Shown: positions 22,221 to 31,572 of the stretch, one piece after another
How the letters are laid out: the number at the start of each line of letters is the position of its first letter
How positions within the stretch are numbered: position 1 is the stretch's first letter
Assembly (NCBI GenBank): GCA_965232575.1
Contig: CBDDPZ010000007.1
Location: 1-64,000 of the forward strand
Source of the DNA: Bin5 sp965232575
GTDB lineage: Bacteria; Chloroflexota; Anaerolineae; Caldilineales; Caldilineaceae
Reading direction: 5' to 3'
DNA: 64,000 nucleotides
Translations under genes and position numbers: made by a program
Notes under the pieces: generated by a model
The model's database searches: none
What the model was told of the DNA's origin: nothing
The model's input: the letters and a program-made list of their open reading frames with translations, nothing else

Positions 22221-23681
22221 GGGTGTATCCCAGATTATTTGAGAGGGGGAAGGGAGGTAGACTTTTAGTAGGAGAAAGAGGGGAGAAGAGGAAGAGGAGA
22301 TGAAGATGAGACGGGAAGAGGCGAAGGCGAAGTTTGTGCGAGGAGCGGAGGAGATGTTTGAGGCGATGTGGGAGTGGGGGGAAGAGCATTCTGAAGCGAG
22401 TTTTGATGAGATAGCGGGCAAATTGTCGCAAGAGCGGCGGGCGCTGATGGGAGAGATGCTGGGGGCGTTGTTGTTGCAGCATGGAGATGGGAGGTACGAG
22501 GAGGTGGAATGTTCGGCGTGTGGGCAGGCGACGGAATCGAATGGAAGGCGCCTGCGCAGGGTAAGCCATGCTGAAGGGCAAGTAGAGGTGAAACGAACGC
22601 ATCGCCGCTGTTCGGAATGTGGACAGGGGATTTTTCCCCCTGGACCGTCGACTGCAGTTGATAGAGCAACGTAGCTGGTCGCGGGGGACGATAGCGCAAG
22701 CGTTGCGGATGTGCAGTGAGATGCCCTATGCGCGTGCAGCGAAACAGTTTGAGGCATTGACGCAAGTGTCCCTATCGAAGAACAGTCTGCAGCGGCTGGC
22801 GCAGGAATATGGAGGGCGGTTGGTCGCACAGCAAGCGCAAGAAGCGCAGGCCATGGTGCAGATAGCGGGCAAAGAGAGAGAGGTGGTCTGGCGCGAACGG
22901 GTGGAGCCGGCGAGCGAGGTGATGAACATATCGATGGATGGCGCGCTGGTCAACATGCGAGAGGAAGGCTGGAAAGAGGAGAAACTGGTGTGCGTCTCAG
23001 CTGTACGCCATCAGCTGGATGCGGAGACAGGCAAAGCGGTCCGCCCTTCTAAGCGACCATAGCTATCGGGCAGGACTGTGGGATGCGTCTGAATTCGGAC
23101 AGCAGCAGTGGGCGGAAGCCTGTCGCCGGGCTGTGGAGAATGCCAACTATCTGAGCAGTGTCAATGACGGCGCAGCCTGGATCTGGAACATCGTGCAAAT
23201 GTGCTATGGCAACTGTGTCGAGATCATCGACTGGTGGCACGCTGTCGAAAAGCTGTGGCTGATCGCACAACAGCGCTTCGACACCGCATCAGAAGAGGCG
23301 ACCGCGTGGGTTTCCGCCCAGAAACAACATCTGATTACTGGTCGTCTGCGCACGCGCCTGCGCCACATCCGCTTACTCTACCCCAGAGGACGCCCCCTGC
23401 CTGACGACGTGCGTAACGCCATTTTCTATCTCTTCCACACTCGCTGGCGTTTGCGCTATCACCTCTTCCGGGAGGCAGGTTGCCCCATCGGCGGCGGCGC
23501 CGTCGAATCTGCCTACAAAATCGTTGTCCAGCAGCGCCTCAAACAATCCGGTATGCGCTGGTCACGTCTCGGCGCACAAGCTATGCTCGCCCTGCGCTCA
23601 ACCCTGCTTAGCCAGCACAACCTTAACCCTCTTCAACTCCTTGCCCTTGCCTGAACATACAAAACAATCTGGGATGCACCC
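22221..23681 (+). mobile_element. ISKra4-like insertion sequence, copy 1 (decayed)
   Basis: The ~1.46-kb element is bounded by inverted ends GGGTGTATCCCAGATT (22221-22236) and AATCTGGGATGCACCC (23666-23681), which differ at one position. No target duplication is visible (CAATGTTG left, GCGCACAC right). It holds one transposase gene in broken form. Confidence 0.8.
22300..23654 (+). pseudogene. ISKra4-family transposase, two frameshifts
   Basis: Three successive frames make up one transposase of ~450 residues. Frame 1 (22300-~22640) has a zinc-ribbon-like pair of CxxC motifs (CSACG, CSECG). Frame 2 (~22640-23040) contains the helical middle and MDGALVNMREEGWKEEK. Frame 3 (~23040-23654) has NDGAAWIWNIV, DWWHAVEKLW and the family hallmark GGGAVESAYKIVVQQRLKQS. 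At the first break an extra A precedes TTTTTCCCCC (copy 2 lacks it), so this is a mutation and not obviously programmed shifting. The second break lies near 23040. Confidence 0.82.
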
Positions 23682-23689
23682 GCGCACAC

Positions 23690-23792
23690 GGGTGCGATTC
23701 AAAATGGGGGTGAGTTTCGGTCTACCTCTGGGGAGTTACACTGGGATCCGCAGCCCACTCCTCTGGGCAACCCCAATATTGGGATTGCACCC
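23690..23792 (-). repeat. MITE copy 2 between the two IS copies
   Basis: A 103-bp unit with ends GGGTGCGATTCAAAATGGGG and its partner CCCCAATATTGGGATTGCACCC in imperfect inversion. Its interior is nearly identical to MITE copy 1 in reverse orientation. No coding capacity. Confidence 0.78.
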
Positions 23793-25159
23793 TTTCATTG
23801 GGGGGTGCGTTCCAGAATTGGGGTGAAGGTGGTTCAGATAGGGATTTATGCCATCGTTGACTGAGGAGGCGTGTCCGGAGGGAGAGCATGGCCTGAGCGC
23901 CATCGCGGGACCAGCGCATGCCAGCTTGTTTCATACGCTGCTGAATCAAGGTCTTAGCAGCAGATTCGACGGCGCCGCTGCTGATAGGGAAGCCAGTCTT
24001 GCGATAGGCAGCATAGTTCATGCGTCGTCGGTTTTTCCACAGATAGGCAACCGCCTGTTTGACTTCTGGAGGCGCCTCTGCAGGGTTGGGATAGAGACGC
24101 AAGATGCGGCGGAAGAAAAGGTGCAGTTGACTGCGAGCTAAAGCGGCTTTCTGCGCATTGACCCAGGCAGCAGCTTCTGATGAGTTCGGACCCAGTGCTG
24201 CGGTCGCGGATCTGCCAGACGTACTGCAGCATGTGCCACCGGTCGAGGATTTCGATGCGGCGGGAGAAACAGACAAAGACCATCGCCCAAATCCAGATGG
24301 CACCGTCGTTGATGCAGACGCCCCGTTTGGCCTTTTCCACCCCGCGACGATAACTCTCGGCCCAGTAGTGGTTGGTAAAGGTTTTGGCATCCCAAAGCCC
24401 TGCCCGATAGGCGTGCTTTGTCAAACGCAACTCGCCCTCTGCTTTCTCCCCTGCTGCACGCACAGGCGCAGCCGAGACGCTCGCTACCTTGGCCTCTTTC
24501 CAGCCCTCCTCGCGTAGATGAACCATCACCCCATCAGCTGATACCGCTATCACCTCACCGTCCGGCTCGGGAATGCGCCACTAGCTAACCCCTTCCACCT
24601 CCGCAGCCACGCACACCATCGCCTCAGCCTCGCTTGCCTCTGCTTTCACCACCTCCCTTCCGTACTCCAGCGCCAGCCGCTGCATACTGCTCGCTGAAAT
24701 CGATACATTCGTCAACTCGCTGAAGTTCTCTGCCGCACGCACATACGAACTCAGTTCAACCGCTTGGCGCAACACCATCTCCAGCATCTGTGGACTCCAT
24801 CCCCGTCTCCTCAGCCCTAGTCTCCGGTCCAGGGGGAAAAACCCTTGCTTACACGAAGGACAGTACTAGCACTCTCGATTTACTTCGACTGCTCCCTCAC
24901 GGTGTTGTATCTCTTTCTTCTTCCCCTTATTCTGCGCTCGCTCCCCGCACGCAGGACAACACGCATCCACCTCCACCTCGCCTGCCTCGCCTACCAGTTC
25001 TACCATGAAAGGCTTCATCATGGCTTCCCGTTCCTGGCGTACCCGTTCCATGATCTCATCGAAACTGGCCTCAGGTTCCTCCCGTCGCCACGACCACAGC
25101 CGCTCGTGCATCTCCCCCGCCGACTCTGTAAACTCTCCCTGACTTCGCTTCCGTCCCAT
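23722..25159 (-). pseudogene. ISKra4-family transposase, two amber stops and a frameshift
   Basis: Homologous to copy 1 but clearly divergent. In frame from 25159: N-terminal helices, CCPACG, an in-frame TAG at 24866-24868, then YCPSCKQGFFPLDRRLG, a second in-frame TAG at 24581-24583, then VIAVSADGVMVHLREEGWKE. A frameshift near 24190 leads to AAAWVNAQKAAL and the hallmark SSGAVESAAKTLIQQRMKQA. The reading frame then runs through the IS end into the MITE to 23722. Both amber codons replace single residues, so this looks like decay. Confidence 0.8.
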
Positions 25160-25239
25160 TGCCTTCCTTCCCTTTCTCTATCCCCTTCTTCTCTCAACCC
25201 TCCCTTCAGTATATCTCACCCCCTTTTTGGGACGCACCC
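23803..25239 (-). mobile_element. ISKra4-like insertion sequence, copy 2 (decayed)
   Basis: The ~1.44-kb element has 24-bp inverted ends: GGGTGCGTTCCAGAATTGGG.. at 23803-23826 and the complement of GGGTGCGTCCCAAAAAGGGG.. at 25216-25239. These ends match the MITE ends better than those of copy 1, so this type is the likely source of the MITEs. The right flank TATTTGCG (25240-25247) recurs at 25249-25256; no match is present at the left flank. Confidence 0.8.
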
Positions 25240-25256
25240 TATTTGCGCTATTTGCG

Positions 25257-25393
25257 GGGTGCGTCCCAGATTTTTTGTATGTTCAGGCAAGGCCAAGGAG
25301 TTGAAGAGGGTTAAGGTTGGGCTGACTAAGCAGAGTTGAGCCGCAGAGCGAGCAAGGTTTGAGCGTCCATATGCGACCAGCGCATACTGGATA
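25257..25393 (-). mobile_element. Fragment of a third ISKra4-like element
   Basis: GGGTGCGTCCCAGATTTTTT followed by TGTATGTTCAGGCAAGGCCA is the reverse complement of the right end and transposase 3' end of IS copy 1, with ~15% divergence. It stops abruptly near GACCAGCGCATACTGGAT. Only about 137 bp remain. Confidence 0.72.
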
Positions 25394-25539
25394 GGTCTCC
25401 CGCCTCTGAAATGAGGAACCTGCTACACGTGGAATACTGTCGAAGCTTTTCCCTTCGTCAAGTTACCGGCCGCCGCTGAGCGCACGCAACCCAGGGACCA
25501 GCCCCAGCAAATCGCCGTCAGTGTCCCGCCTAGTCCTCT

Positions 25540-26244
25540 CTACCACTCCCAGATGCCGGCGATCTCCTTCAGCGTCTCAACGTCAAGGATGACAATTCGT
25601 CGGTAGCCCAATTCCACCAGGCCCTGCCGCTTGAAATCCCGCAAAATTGCGCTGACCGTCTCACGGTAAGTACCGAGTCGGTCCGCGAGAACCTGATGGC
25701 TGACCCCCTGAATTACCTCCTCCGAGTCGCTGCACAGTTCAACCAGCAGAGCCGCTAGCCGTTCTGGCAGCTTCTTGTAGGCCACATCTTCCAGCCTGTC
25801 TTCTACCTGCAGAAGCCGCCTGCCGTACGTCTGCAGCATCCCCCATCCCAGAATTGGATACTGAAGCGTCATATTACGCGCCTCGGCAGCCGGAATTGAC
25901 CACACCACCACATCAGTATCCGCTTCGGCGAAAACGTTCGCCTCTTGCGGCCTGTTCAACGCGCCTTCGCCAAATATGGAAGCCGGCTCCAAACTGCCTA
26001 TAACCAGCCGACGCCCCTCTTGATTTGGGCAGACCAGGTTGATTTTGCCCTGCATGAGCACGAACATCTCTCTCTTCAGAGCAGTCGTATCGGCAACAAC
26101 CTCATGCGGTCGATATGAGCGCATGCGCACATGCTTCCCGAATGACGGGTCGTCGTTGCGGAGATCCATCAAAGTCTGCAAAAGCTCAGGTTTTCGGCTC
26201 AGAACATCGTCGGCAACGGTGTGTCGATGGGAATTCTCGAACAT
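25540..26244 (-). CDS. Crp/Fnr-family transcription regulator
   Basis: 234 residues: an N-terminal cyclic-nucleotide-binding fold (~30-150; FVLMQGKINLVCPNQEGRRL, SIFGEGALN) and a C-terminal winged helix (~165-225) with recognition helix DRLGTYRETVSAILRDFKRQ. No Cys cluster for an Fe-S centre is present, so it is not an FNR-type oxygen sensor. The usual cAMP phosphate-binding Arg after GEGAL is not obvious, so the ligand is unknown. ATG at 26244 has AAAGGA upstream. An inverted repeat in the upstream region could be its own operator. Confidence 0.9.
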   Translation of the reverse strand: MFENSHRHTVADDVLSRKPELLQTLMDLRNDDPSFGKHVRMRSYRPHEVVADTTALKREMFVLMQGKINLVCPNQEGRRLVIGSLEPASIFGEGALNRPQEANVFAEADTDVVVWSIPAAEARNMTLQYPILGWGMLQTYGRRLLQVEDRLEDVAYKKLPERLAALLVELCSDSEEVIQGVSHQVLADRLGTYRETVSAILRDFKRQGLVELGYRRIVILDVETLKEIAGIWEW

Positions 26245-26443
26245 ACCTCATATCCTTTCTGGCTGCTCCGCAAAACCGGGCTCATATGCGGGGCGCCGGC
26301 TAGGGCGGGAAAAAAGGTCACTTCCGCCGGAGAAAAGCCACAACTCACGCTAAATTTGTACAAAACTTGAACGAAAAAGGCACATTTACCAAAAACTGCC
26401 CCGATTCGTCCGACAATCAATTCAGTATCTGTACACTATCTGA

Positions 26444-26476
26444 AGTATAGCATTTTTCGTGAACGATTTCTATACT
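26444..26476. promoter_or_regulatory. Inverted repeat, candidate operator upstream of the Crp/Fnr gene
   Basis: AGTATAG and CTATACT are perfect 7-bp arms separated by 19 bp. On the minus strand the TATACT inside the 26444-26450 arm could serve as a -10 box. The region is ~200 bp upstream of the regulator start. Confidence 0.35.
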
Positions 26477-26833
26477 CTCGGTTCTTACAGAATTATTATC
26501 AACAGTGCATCAGAAACTCTACTCCCTTTAATAGATTAACATTGGAAAGTTACGGTTCTGTTGCGGAAAAGTTAGCATTCCATATGCATTGGGCCTCCAC
26601 CGTACAATTCCCGATCCGTGAGACCCGCTTCTGGCTCAGGGCGCGATGCCTTCCCTGTCTTCTGACGTGTCCAACCTCGCAGGCCGGAAAAGGCAGCCTC
26701 GCTGTTACAGACAAAACACACAATTCCTACCAATCGAAAACCTGTCAGAGGACCTCGCACAAGTGCGCGCCCGCGTAACCTCTCCTGCCAAAAAGGGCCC
26801 ATATCTGGGACAATACTCACCAAAATAGCGCAA

Positions 26834-26862
26834 TTGTGGACAATTTCGTGTTATGCTACACT
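26834..26862 (+). promoter_or_regulatory. Likely promoter of the SH3-repeat protein
   Basis: TTGTGG (26834-26839), a 17-bp spacer and TACACT (26857-26862). Leader of about 200 nt to the ATG at 27071. Confidence 0.5.
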
Positions 26863-27070
26863 AAATTTCTGTAGACAACCGCCCGACAACTGAGAGCGAC
26901 TCTGCATTTTCCGTGGCTCTCTCTTCACCATAACGATAGCACCGCACTGAAGCTTTTCTCATGCAATACTCCTTCGCATCCAGCCCCGTACAGTCGGAGG
27001 CCGAATCGGTCGGGTCGAAGAATGGTCTCTTCCATTCATTTCACTCAAATCACGTGACGAGAAAAGCTTA

Positions 27071-28621
27071 ATGGCAGGAATTTTGAAGAGAATCGTCGCG
27101 GTTCTCGTAAGTATTGTCTGGCTAAGTCTCATTCTTGTACTGCTGGCAGGTTTTTTCGTGCCCGATCTTCACCAGCTTCTGCCACCACCAGTAAGAGAAT
27201 TCACTGACCCGGAAGTGCTGCGTGAACGGTGGCAATCCTTCACCGATTCCCTGGTGACAGGAATCGGCGTGCAGCCTCCCGCTGAACCTGTAGCCACAGA
27301 GACGCCCACGCCGGATGCCGCACTGTCCACCGCGCCTACACAAACGCCCGTGCCCGAGGCCCCTACTTCCACGCCGCCGCCCGTGCCATCCCCGACACCG
27401 ACTACCCCGCCGGCCATGAGTTCCGACGACGATGAAGAGACACCCGCTCTCGAAATTTCCGTCTCAGTCTCAGAGGCAGGACAAGCCGACTTGCGCTCCG
27501 CTCCCAGTGAAGATGCAGACGTCATTGGACTCGTCGCCGCAGGTGGAAAGGTCAACGTCAACGGTCAAGATTCCACCGGGAACTGGTATCGACTGGAAGA
27601 CGGTACATGGATTAGCGCTGATGACCTCGTTGAAGCCCCGCTCGATCAGGTCCCTGTTGTAATGGTTGAGACCCAGCAACCCCCCGAAGGGCCTCAAGAA
27701 CCGTCGCCGCCATCTGACGCAGAAACCGATACTCCATCCACAGAGCGCGTGCCTGTCAGCGCTGTTGTCAACGCCGATTCTAACTTGCGGGCCGGCCCCG
27801 GCATCGAATACGATCGCGTAGATGGTATCAATTTCGGCGAAGAAGCTTCCATCGTTGGTATTTCCGCCGATGGTGAATGGTATCTGCTTGAAAACGGCGT
27901 TTGGCTCTTTGCCGCCCTAGTCACCGAAGCCGTTGACGTACCCGTTCAACAGGCAGCAACGGAAGAGACGCAGGAAGACACTGAAGAAACCGATATCGAG
28001 CAAGCTGACACGGACGACGAATCGACGACAGAAACAGAGCAGACAGAGACGGACGCTGAGCAACCGCAACCCGTCGTCATTGCCCCCCGCGGCGCCAACC
28101 TACGCGCCGGGCCGGGACTCGAATATGATCGAGTAGACGGCGCCGAGGAAGGTCAGATATTGGCAGTTGTGGCGCAGGATGAAAGCGGAGAGTGGTTGAA
28201 ACTTGAAGATGGATCCTGGATCTTCGCCGCACTGGTAGAAAACGTGCCCGAAAACCTGCCCGAAGAGTCGGAAGAAGTAACCGAGGAAGAGCAGGACGAA
28301 CAGGACGCGCAGACCGACGAGGACGAACAGGAAACGCAGGAAAAGATTGAGCCGGTCGTATTCTCAATCGTGAACACAGACGCCAATCTACGCAACGGCC
28401 CCGGCCTCGACGCAACCATTGTTGAATCCGCCTCCGCTGGCACCCAAGTGACTATCGTCGATCGGTCCGACGATGAACAATGGTTACAGCTTGACAATGG
28501 TTTCTGGATTTTCGCTACTCTCGTGGATATCCTCCCAGTAGAGGGAGAAGAGGATACCGGGACGGAAGATACCGATGATAACAACAATAATAGCGGTAAC
28601 GAGAATAACGACGGGGGATAG
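27071..28621 (+). CDS. Membrane-anchored protein with four bacterial SH3 domains
   Basis: 516 residues. One N-terminal helix (~8-29, IVAVLVSIVWLSLILVLLAG) anchors or exports the protein. A Pro/Thr-rich spacer follows, then four SH3b (SH3_3-like) units at about 128-188, 228-288, 338-395 and 432-490. Each carries the core [ADN]LR.GP or DLRSAP, a WY/WL strand and a closing W[IL][FS]A. The linkers are highly acidic (runs of E, D, T, Q), and the C-terminus is a Asp/Asn-rich tail. Bacterial SH3b domains often bind peptidoglycan or other wall polymers. No catalytic domain is present, so a structural or adhesive role at the cell surface is inferred. Confidence 0.85.
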   Translation: MAGILKRIVAVLVSIVWLSLILVLLAGFFVPDLHQLLPPPVREFTDPEVLRERWQSFTDSLVTGIGVQPPAEPVATETPTPDAALSTAPTQTPVPEAPTSTPPPVPSPTPTTPPAMSSDDDEETPALEISVSVSEAGQADLRSAPSEDADVIGLVAAGGKVNVNGQDSTGNWYRLEDGTWISADDLVEAPLDQVPVVMVETQQPPEGPQEPSPPSDAETDTPSTERVPVSAVVNADSNLRAGPGIEYDRVDGINFGEEASIVGISADGEWYLLENGVWLFAALVTEAVDVPVQQAATEETQEDTEETDIEQADTDDESTTETEQTETDAEQPQPVVIAPRGANLRAGPGLEYDRVDGAEEGQILAVVAQDESGEWLKLEDGSWIFAALVENVPENLPEESEEVTEEEQDEQDAQTDEDEQETQEKIEPVVFSIVNTDANLRNGPGLDATIVESASAGTQVTIVDRSDDEQWLQLDNGFWIFATLVDILPVEGEEDTGTEDTDDNNNNSGNENNDGG

Positions 28622-28851
28622 GTAGCTCAGCCGCGGGTGAAGATACCCCATATTAGATTGTGTGATGGGGGTGGCAAGAATACTCTGAACTGCAATCGCA
28701 ACAATCGAGCCTACTTTAGAACAGCGCCGTACCGGCCGCCTCAGGTTTCGGACATCTTCGGGAACTAAACCGGCCGTGCGGCGTACTTTTTTGTACATAA
28801 TCAATCAAGAATGCAACGCGCGCTCGCAAACGAATCCACGGAGTGACATTG

Positions 28852-30120
28852 ATGCGAATTCTTCTCTATACCGGGAAAGGCGGAGTCGGCAAAACCAGTG
28901 TCAGCGCGGCCTGCGCACTGCGTTGCGCCGAACTGGGCTACCGGACCGTCGTCCTCAGCACCGACTCCGCCCATAGCCTCGGCGACAGCTTCGACACCCG
29001 CATCGGCAGTGAACTGGTGGAGCTGGCGCCAAATCTGTGGGGTCAGGAGATCGATCTGCTCCATCAGATGGACAAATACTGGGGGCGCGTGCAGGAATAT
29101 CTGAATGTACTTTTCTCCTGGCGCGGTATGGATTCGCTGGTCGCTGAAGAAACTTCCGTGCTGCCGGGAATGGAAGAACTCGCCAGCCTCATGCACATTA
29201 CACATCTGGCCGACAGCGGCGATTACGACACGATCATAATCGACGCAGCGCCGACCGGATCTACTCTGCAGCTGCTCAGTTTTCCCGATATCGCCCGCTG
29301 GTATATCGAAAAGATTATGCCCTTTGAACGCCGTACGCTCCAGATCGCCCGGCCCATCGTGTCCCGTATGAGCGATATCCCACTGCCGGACGACGACCTC
29401 TTCGAAAGCGTCGAAGATCTGGTGAATGTCCTGGAGCGTACCAGCCTCCTCCTGAGCGACAGCAAGGTCAGCAGTATGCGGTTGGTGATCAACCCGGAGA
29501 AGATGGTCATAAAGGAGGCGCAGCGCGCCTATGCCTACCTGAATCTATATGGCTATGCCGTTGATTCCGTCGTCTGCAATCGGGTCTTCCCGCAAGAACT
29601 GCAAGATGCCTATTTCAGTGAATGGATCGAAGCGCAACGGCGCAATCTTGCCTTTGTCGAAGAAGCATTCCAACCGCTTCCCATCTCCCGGATCCCCTTT
29701 TTCGAGGAGGAAGTGCTGGGCCAGAAGATGCTCCAGCGCATGGCCGCCACCATCTTCGGGGAGGATCTGGAGCGCGGGGGCAAAGGTGACCCCACCCGCC
29801 TCTGCTATCAGGGGGAGCCCCAGAAAATCTTCGTCCGCAACGACCACTACATCCTAAGCATCGCCCTGCCTCTGGTGGCCAGAGAGGAGGTGAACTTGCA
29901 CCGCAGTGTCGTGGATGAGCTCATCGTTCGTATCGGCAACTGGAAGCGTAATATCGCCCTGCCTATTGGCTTGGCGCGGCTCAAAATTGATGGCGCCAAA
30001 TACGAAGGCGACCGGCTGAACATCCTGTTCCGTAAGCAAGAGGGCGATGATGCTTTCGAGTCGCTGCAGCGCAGCCCCTGGGAGCAACTGAAATCCCGAC
30101 TGCAAGGGGAGGTCGTTTGA
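28852..30120 (+). CDS. ArsA-like anion-transporting ATPase with C-terminal HSP20-like domain
   Basis: The deviant Walker A GKGGVGKTS (residues 8-16 from the ATG) with switch motifs STDSAHSLGD and IIIDAAPTGSTLQLL places it in the ArsA/GET3 group. Residues ~320-395 form an alpha-crystallin-like fold (YILSIALPLVAREEVNLHRS, LARLKIDGAKYEGDRLNILF), as in the ArsA_HSP20 proteins of phototrophs and Chloroflexota. The two ATPase halves of true ArsA and its arsenite Cys ligands are absent, and no arsenic genes are near, so arsenite export is unlikely. ATG at 28852 is used because GGAG lies 8 nt upstream; the GTG at 28843 overlaps that site. Confidence 0.85.
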   Translation: MRILLYTGKGGVGKTSVSAACALRCAELGYRTVVLSTDSAHSLGDSFDTRIGSELVELAPNLWGQEIDLLHQMDKYWGRVQEYLNVLFSWRGMDSLVAEETSVLPGMEELASLMHITHLADSGDYDTIIIDAAPTGSTLQLLSFPDIARWYIEKIMPFERRTLQIARPIVSRMSDIPLPDDDLFESVEDLVNVLERTSLLLSDSKVSSMRLVINPEKMVIKEAQRAYAYLNLYGYAVDSVVCNRVFPQELQDAYFSEWIEAQRRNLAFVEEAFQPLPISRIPFFEEEVLGQKMLQRMAATIFGEDLERGGKGDPTRLCYQGEPQKIFVRNDHYILSIALPLVAREEVNLHRSVVDELIVRIGNWKRNIALPIGLARLKIDGAKYEGDRLNILFRKQEGDDAFESLQRSPWEQLKSRLQGEVV

Positions 30121-30153
30121 GCGGTACGTCAACAGGCAACGGCGCTTTCCGCG

Positions 30154-31569
30154 CTACAACCGTCTTAACGCGACGCGGGCTGCGTTGAAGCCGCACATGC
30201 CGTGAACCCCGCCTCCGGGCGGCGTCGAGGAGGAGCAGAGGTACAGACCGGGCACCGGCGTGCTGTAAGGGGGAAACCGCAGCAGCGGCCGCGTCCAGAG
30301 TTGGCGCAGATCCTGCACGCCGCTGTTGATGTCGCCGCCCACATAGTTAGGGTTATAGCGTTCGTAGTCGGCGTTGTTGATCACGGACCGCGCCAGTATC
30401 GTGTCCCGAAAACCGGGGGCGAACCGTTCGATCTGTGCTTCGATCGCTGCCGTCATGTCGGTAGTCGAGGCGTGGGGCGTATGGCAGTAAGCCCACAGTG
30501 TGTGCTTACCCGCCGGCGCACGTGTCCTGTCAAACAGGCTATGCTGCGCCACCAGCACATAGGGCCGCCTCGGAGTGCGCCCGCGGCTCGTCGCTTCCTC
30601 TGATGCCGCGATTTCAGCCAGCGTACCTCCCAGATGAACTGTACCCGCGTGGCGGCATATCTGCGCCCGCCACGGCGTAGGCTCGCTCAGCGCATAGTCC
30701 ACCTTATACACGCCCGGGCCATATCGAAATTTCTCCAGTTTGTTCCGGTAGGCGGCTGGTAACCGCGCCCCCGCCAGCCGTAGAACCTGCCGGGGCGTCA
30801 CATCCAGCAGAACGGCCCGGCTGGGCGGCAGTTCATCCAGTGACTTCACCTGCCAGCCGGCCACAATATCCCCGCCCAGAGCACGCAAATACGCGCCCAT
30901 TGCATCAGTGATGGCCTGTGCCCCGCCGCGGGGAAAGGGCCAACCGACTGCATGGGCCAGGATCCCCAGCAACATCCCGAATGCGGATGTAAATGGCTGG
31001 CGAAAATCGAGAAAGGAGTGGGCTGCAAGCCCCGCAAAAAGTGCCCTCGCCCGCTCTTCACGGAAATACAGGCCCGACAGCAGATGGACCGGCATCGCCG
31101 CGGACAAGCCGAATCGAACCAGTGCCGGCAGATGGATCCCCACAGGATACGGTCCCAGCACCATCGGCGCCAGTGTCTCCCAGTCAGCCGTCAGCGAGCC
31201 AAAAAGCCGGTTCCAATTCTGGCCGTCCAGGCCGATCGACGCCGCCGTCTGCGTCAGCGAACGATAGAGGCCGACCGCCGTGCCGTCATCCAGCGGGTGT
31301 GCCGCCGGAATCTCCGGCTGAACCCACCCGACCCCGTAACGCTCCAGCGGCAAACTGCGCAAAAAAGGCGAGCCGGGCACGAGAGGATGAACCGCGGCGC
31401 AGATGTCGTGTCGGAAACCGGGCAGCGTAAGCTCGGCGGTACGATTCCCTCCTCCGATCGTGTCCCTGCCTTCGATCAAAAGGACCGAGTGCCCGGCCTG
31501 AGCGAAAGTAATCGCTGCCGCCAGCCCATTGGGCCCGGCCCCGACAACGACGGCATCATAGAGTGGCAT
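30154..31569 (-). CDS. FAD-dependent phytoene-desaturase-like oxidoreductase
   Basis: 471 residues. The Rossmann motif DAVVVGAGPNGLAAAITFAQ (residues 5-24) with IEGRDTIGGGNRTAE binds FAD. The C-terminus has the second FAD motif PGLYLCSSSTPPGGGVHGMC. This layout matches the CrtI/PYROXD2-type superfamily. Substrate cannot be told, and no carotenoid genes are nearby. It is the last gene of a minus-strand group (small protein, this gene) and is convergent with the ArsA-like gene with 33 bp between them. Confidence 0.82.
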   Translation of the reverse strand: MPLYDAVVVGAGPNGLAAAITFAQAGHSVLLIEGRDTIGGGNRTAELTLPGFRHDICAAVHPLVPGSPFLRSLPLERYGVGWVQPEIPAAHPLDDGTAVGLYRSLTQTAASIGLDGQNWNRLFGSLTADWETLAPMVLGPYPVGIHLPALVRFGLSAAMPVHLLSGLYFREERARALFAGLAAHSFLDFRQPFTSAFGMLLGILAHAVGWPFPRGGAQAITDAMGAYLRALGGDIVAGWQVKSLDELPPSRAVLLDVTPRQVLRLAGARLPAAYRNKLEKFRYGPGVYKVDYALSEPTPWRAQICRHAGTVHLGGTLAEIAASEEATSRGRTPRRPYVLVAQHSLFDRTRAPAGKHTLWAYCHTPHASTTDMTAAIEAQIERFAPGFRDTILARSVINNADYERYNPNYVGGDINSGVQDLRQLWTRPLLRFPPYSTPVPGLYLCSSSTPPGGGVHGMCGFNAARVALRRL

Positions 31570-31572
31570 TGG

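Larger units (their letters stand above)
26245..27070. other. Divergent intergenic region between the Crp/Fnr gene and the SH3 gene
   Basis: 826 bp with no recognisable gene. It contains the upstream region of the Crp/Fnr gene (with an inverted repeat at 26444-26476) and the promoter of the SH3 gene (26834-26862). Short frames inside lack ribosome binding sites. Confidence 0.45.

Noticed and set aside
22625..22645. Programmed frameshift at TTTTTCCCCC in IS copy 1
   Set aside because: Copy 2 has the same run without the extra A and stays in frame there, so copy 1 carries an insertion mutation; a second shift downstream supports decay.
24581..24868. In-frame TAG codons in IS copy 2 as possible recoding (amber read-through)
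   Set aside because: Two TAGs plus a frameshift occur in one gene that also lost a clean 3' end; simple decay explains it, and no amber-decoding signal is seen.
28720..28810. Terminator ending in TTTTTT before the ArsA-like gene
   Set aside because: Only a 4-bp GCCG/CGGC stem precedes the T run; too weak to list.
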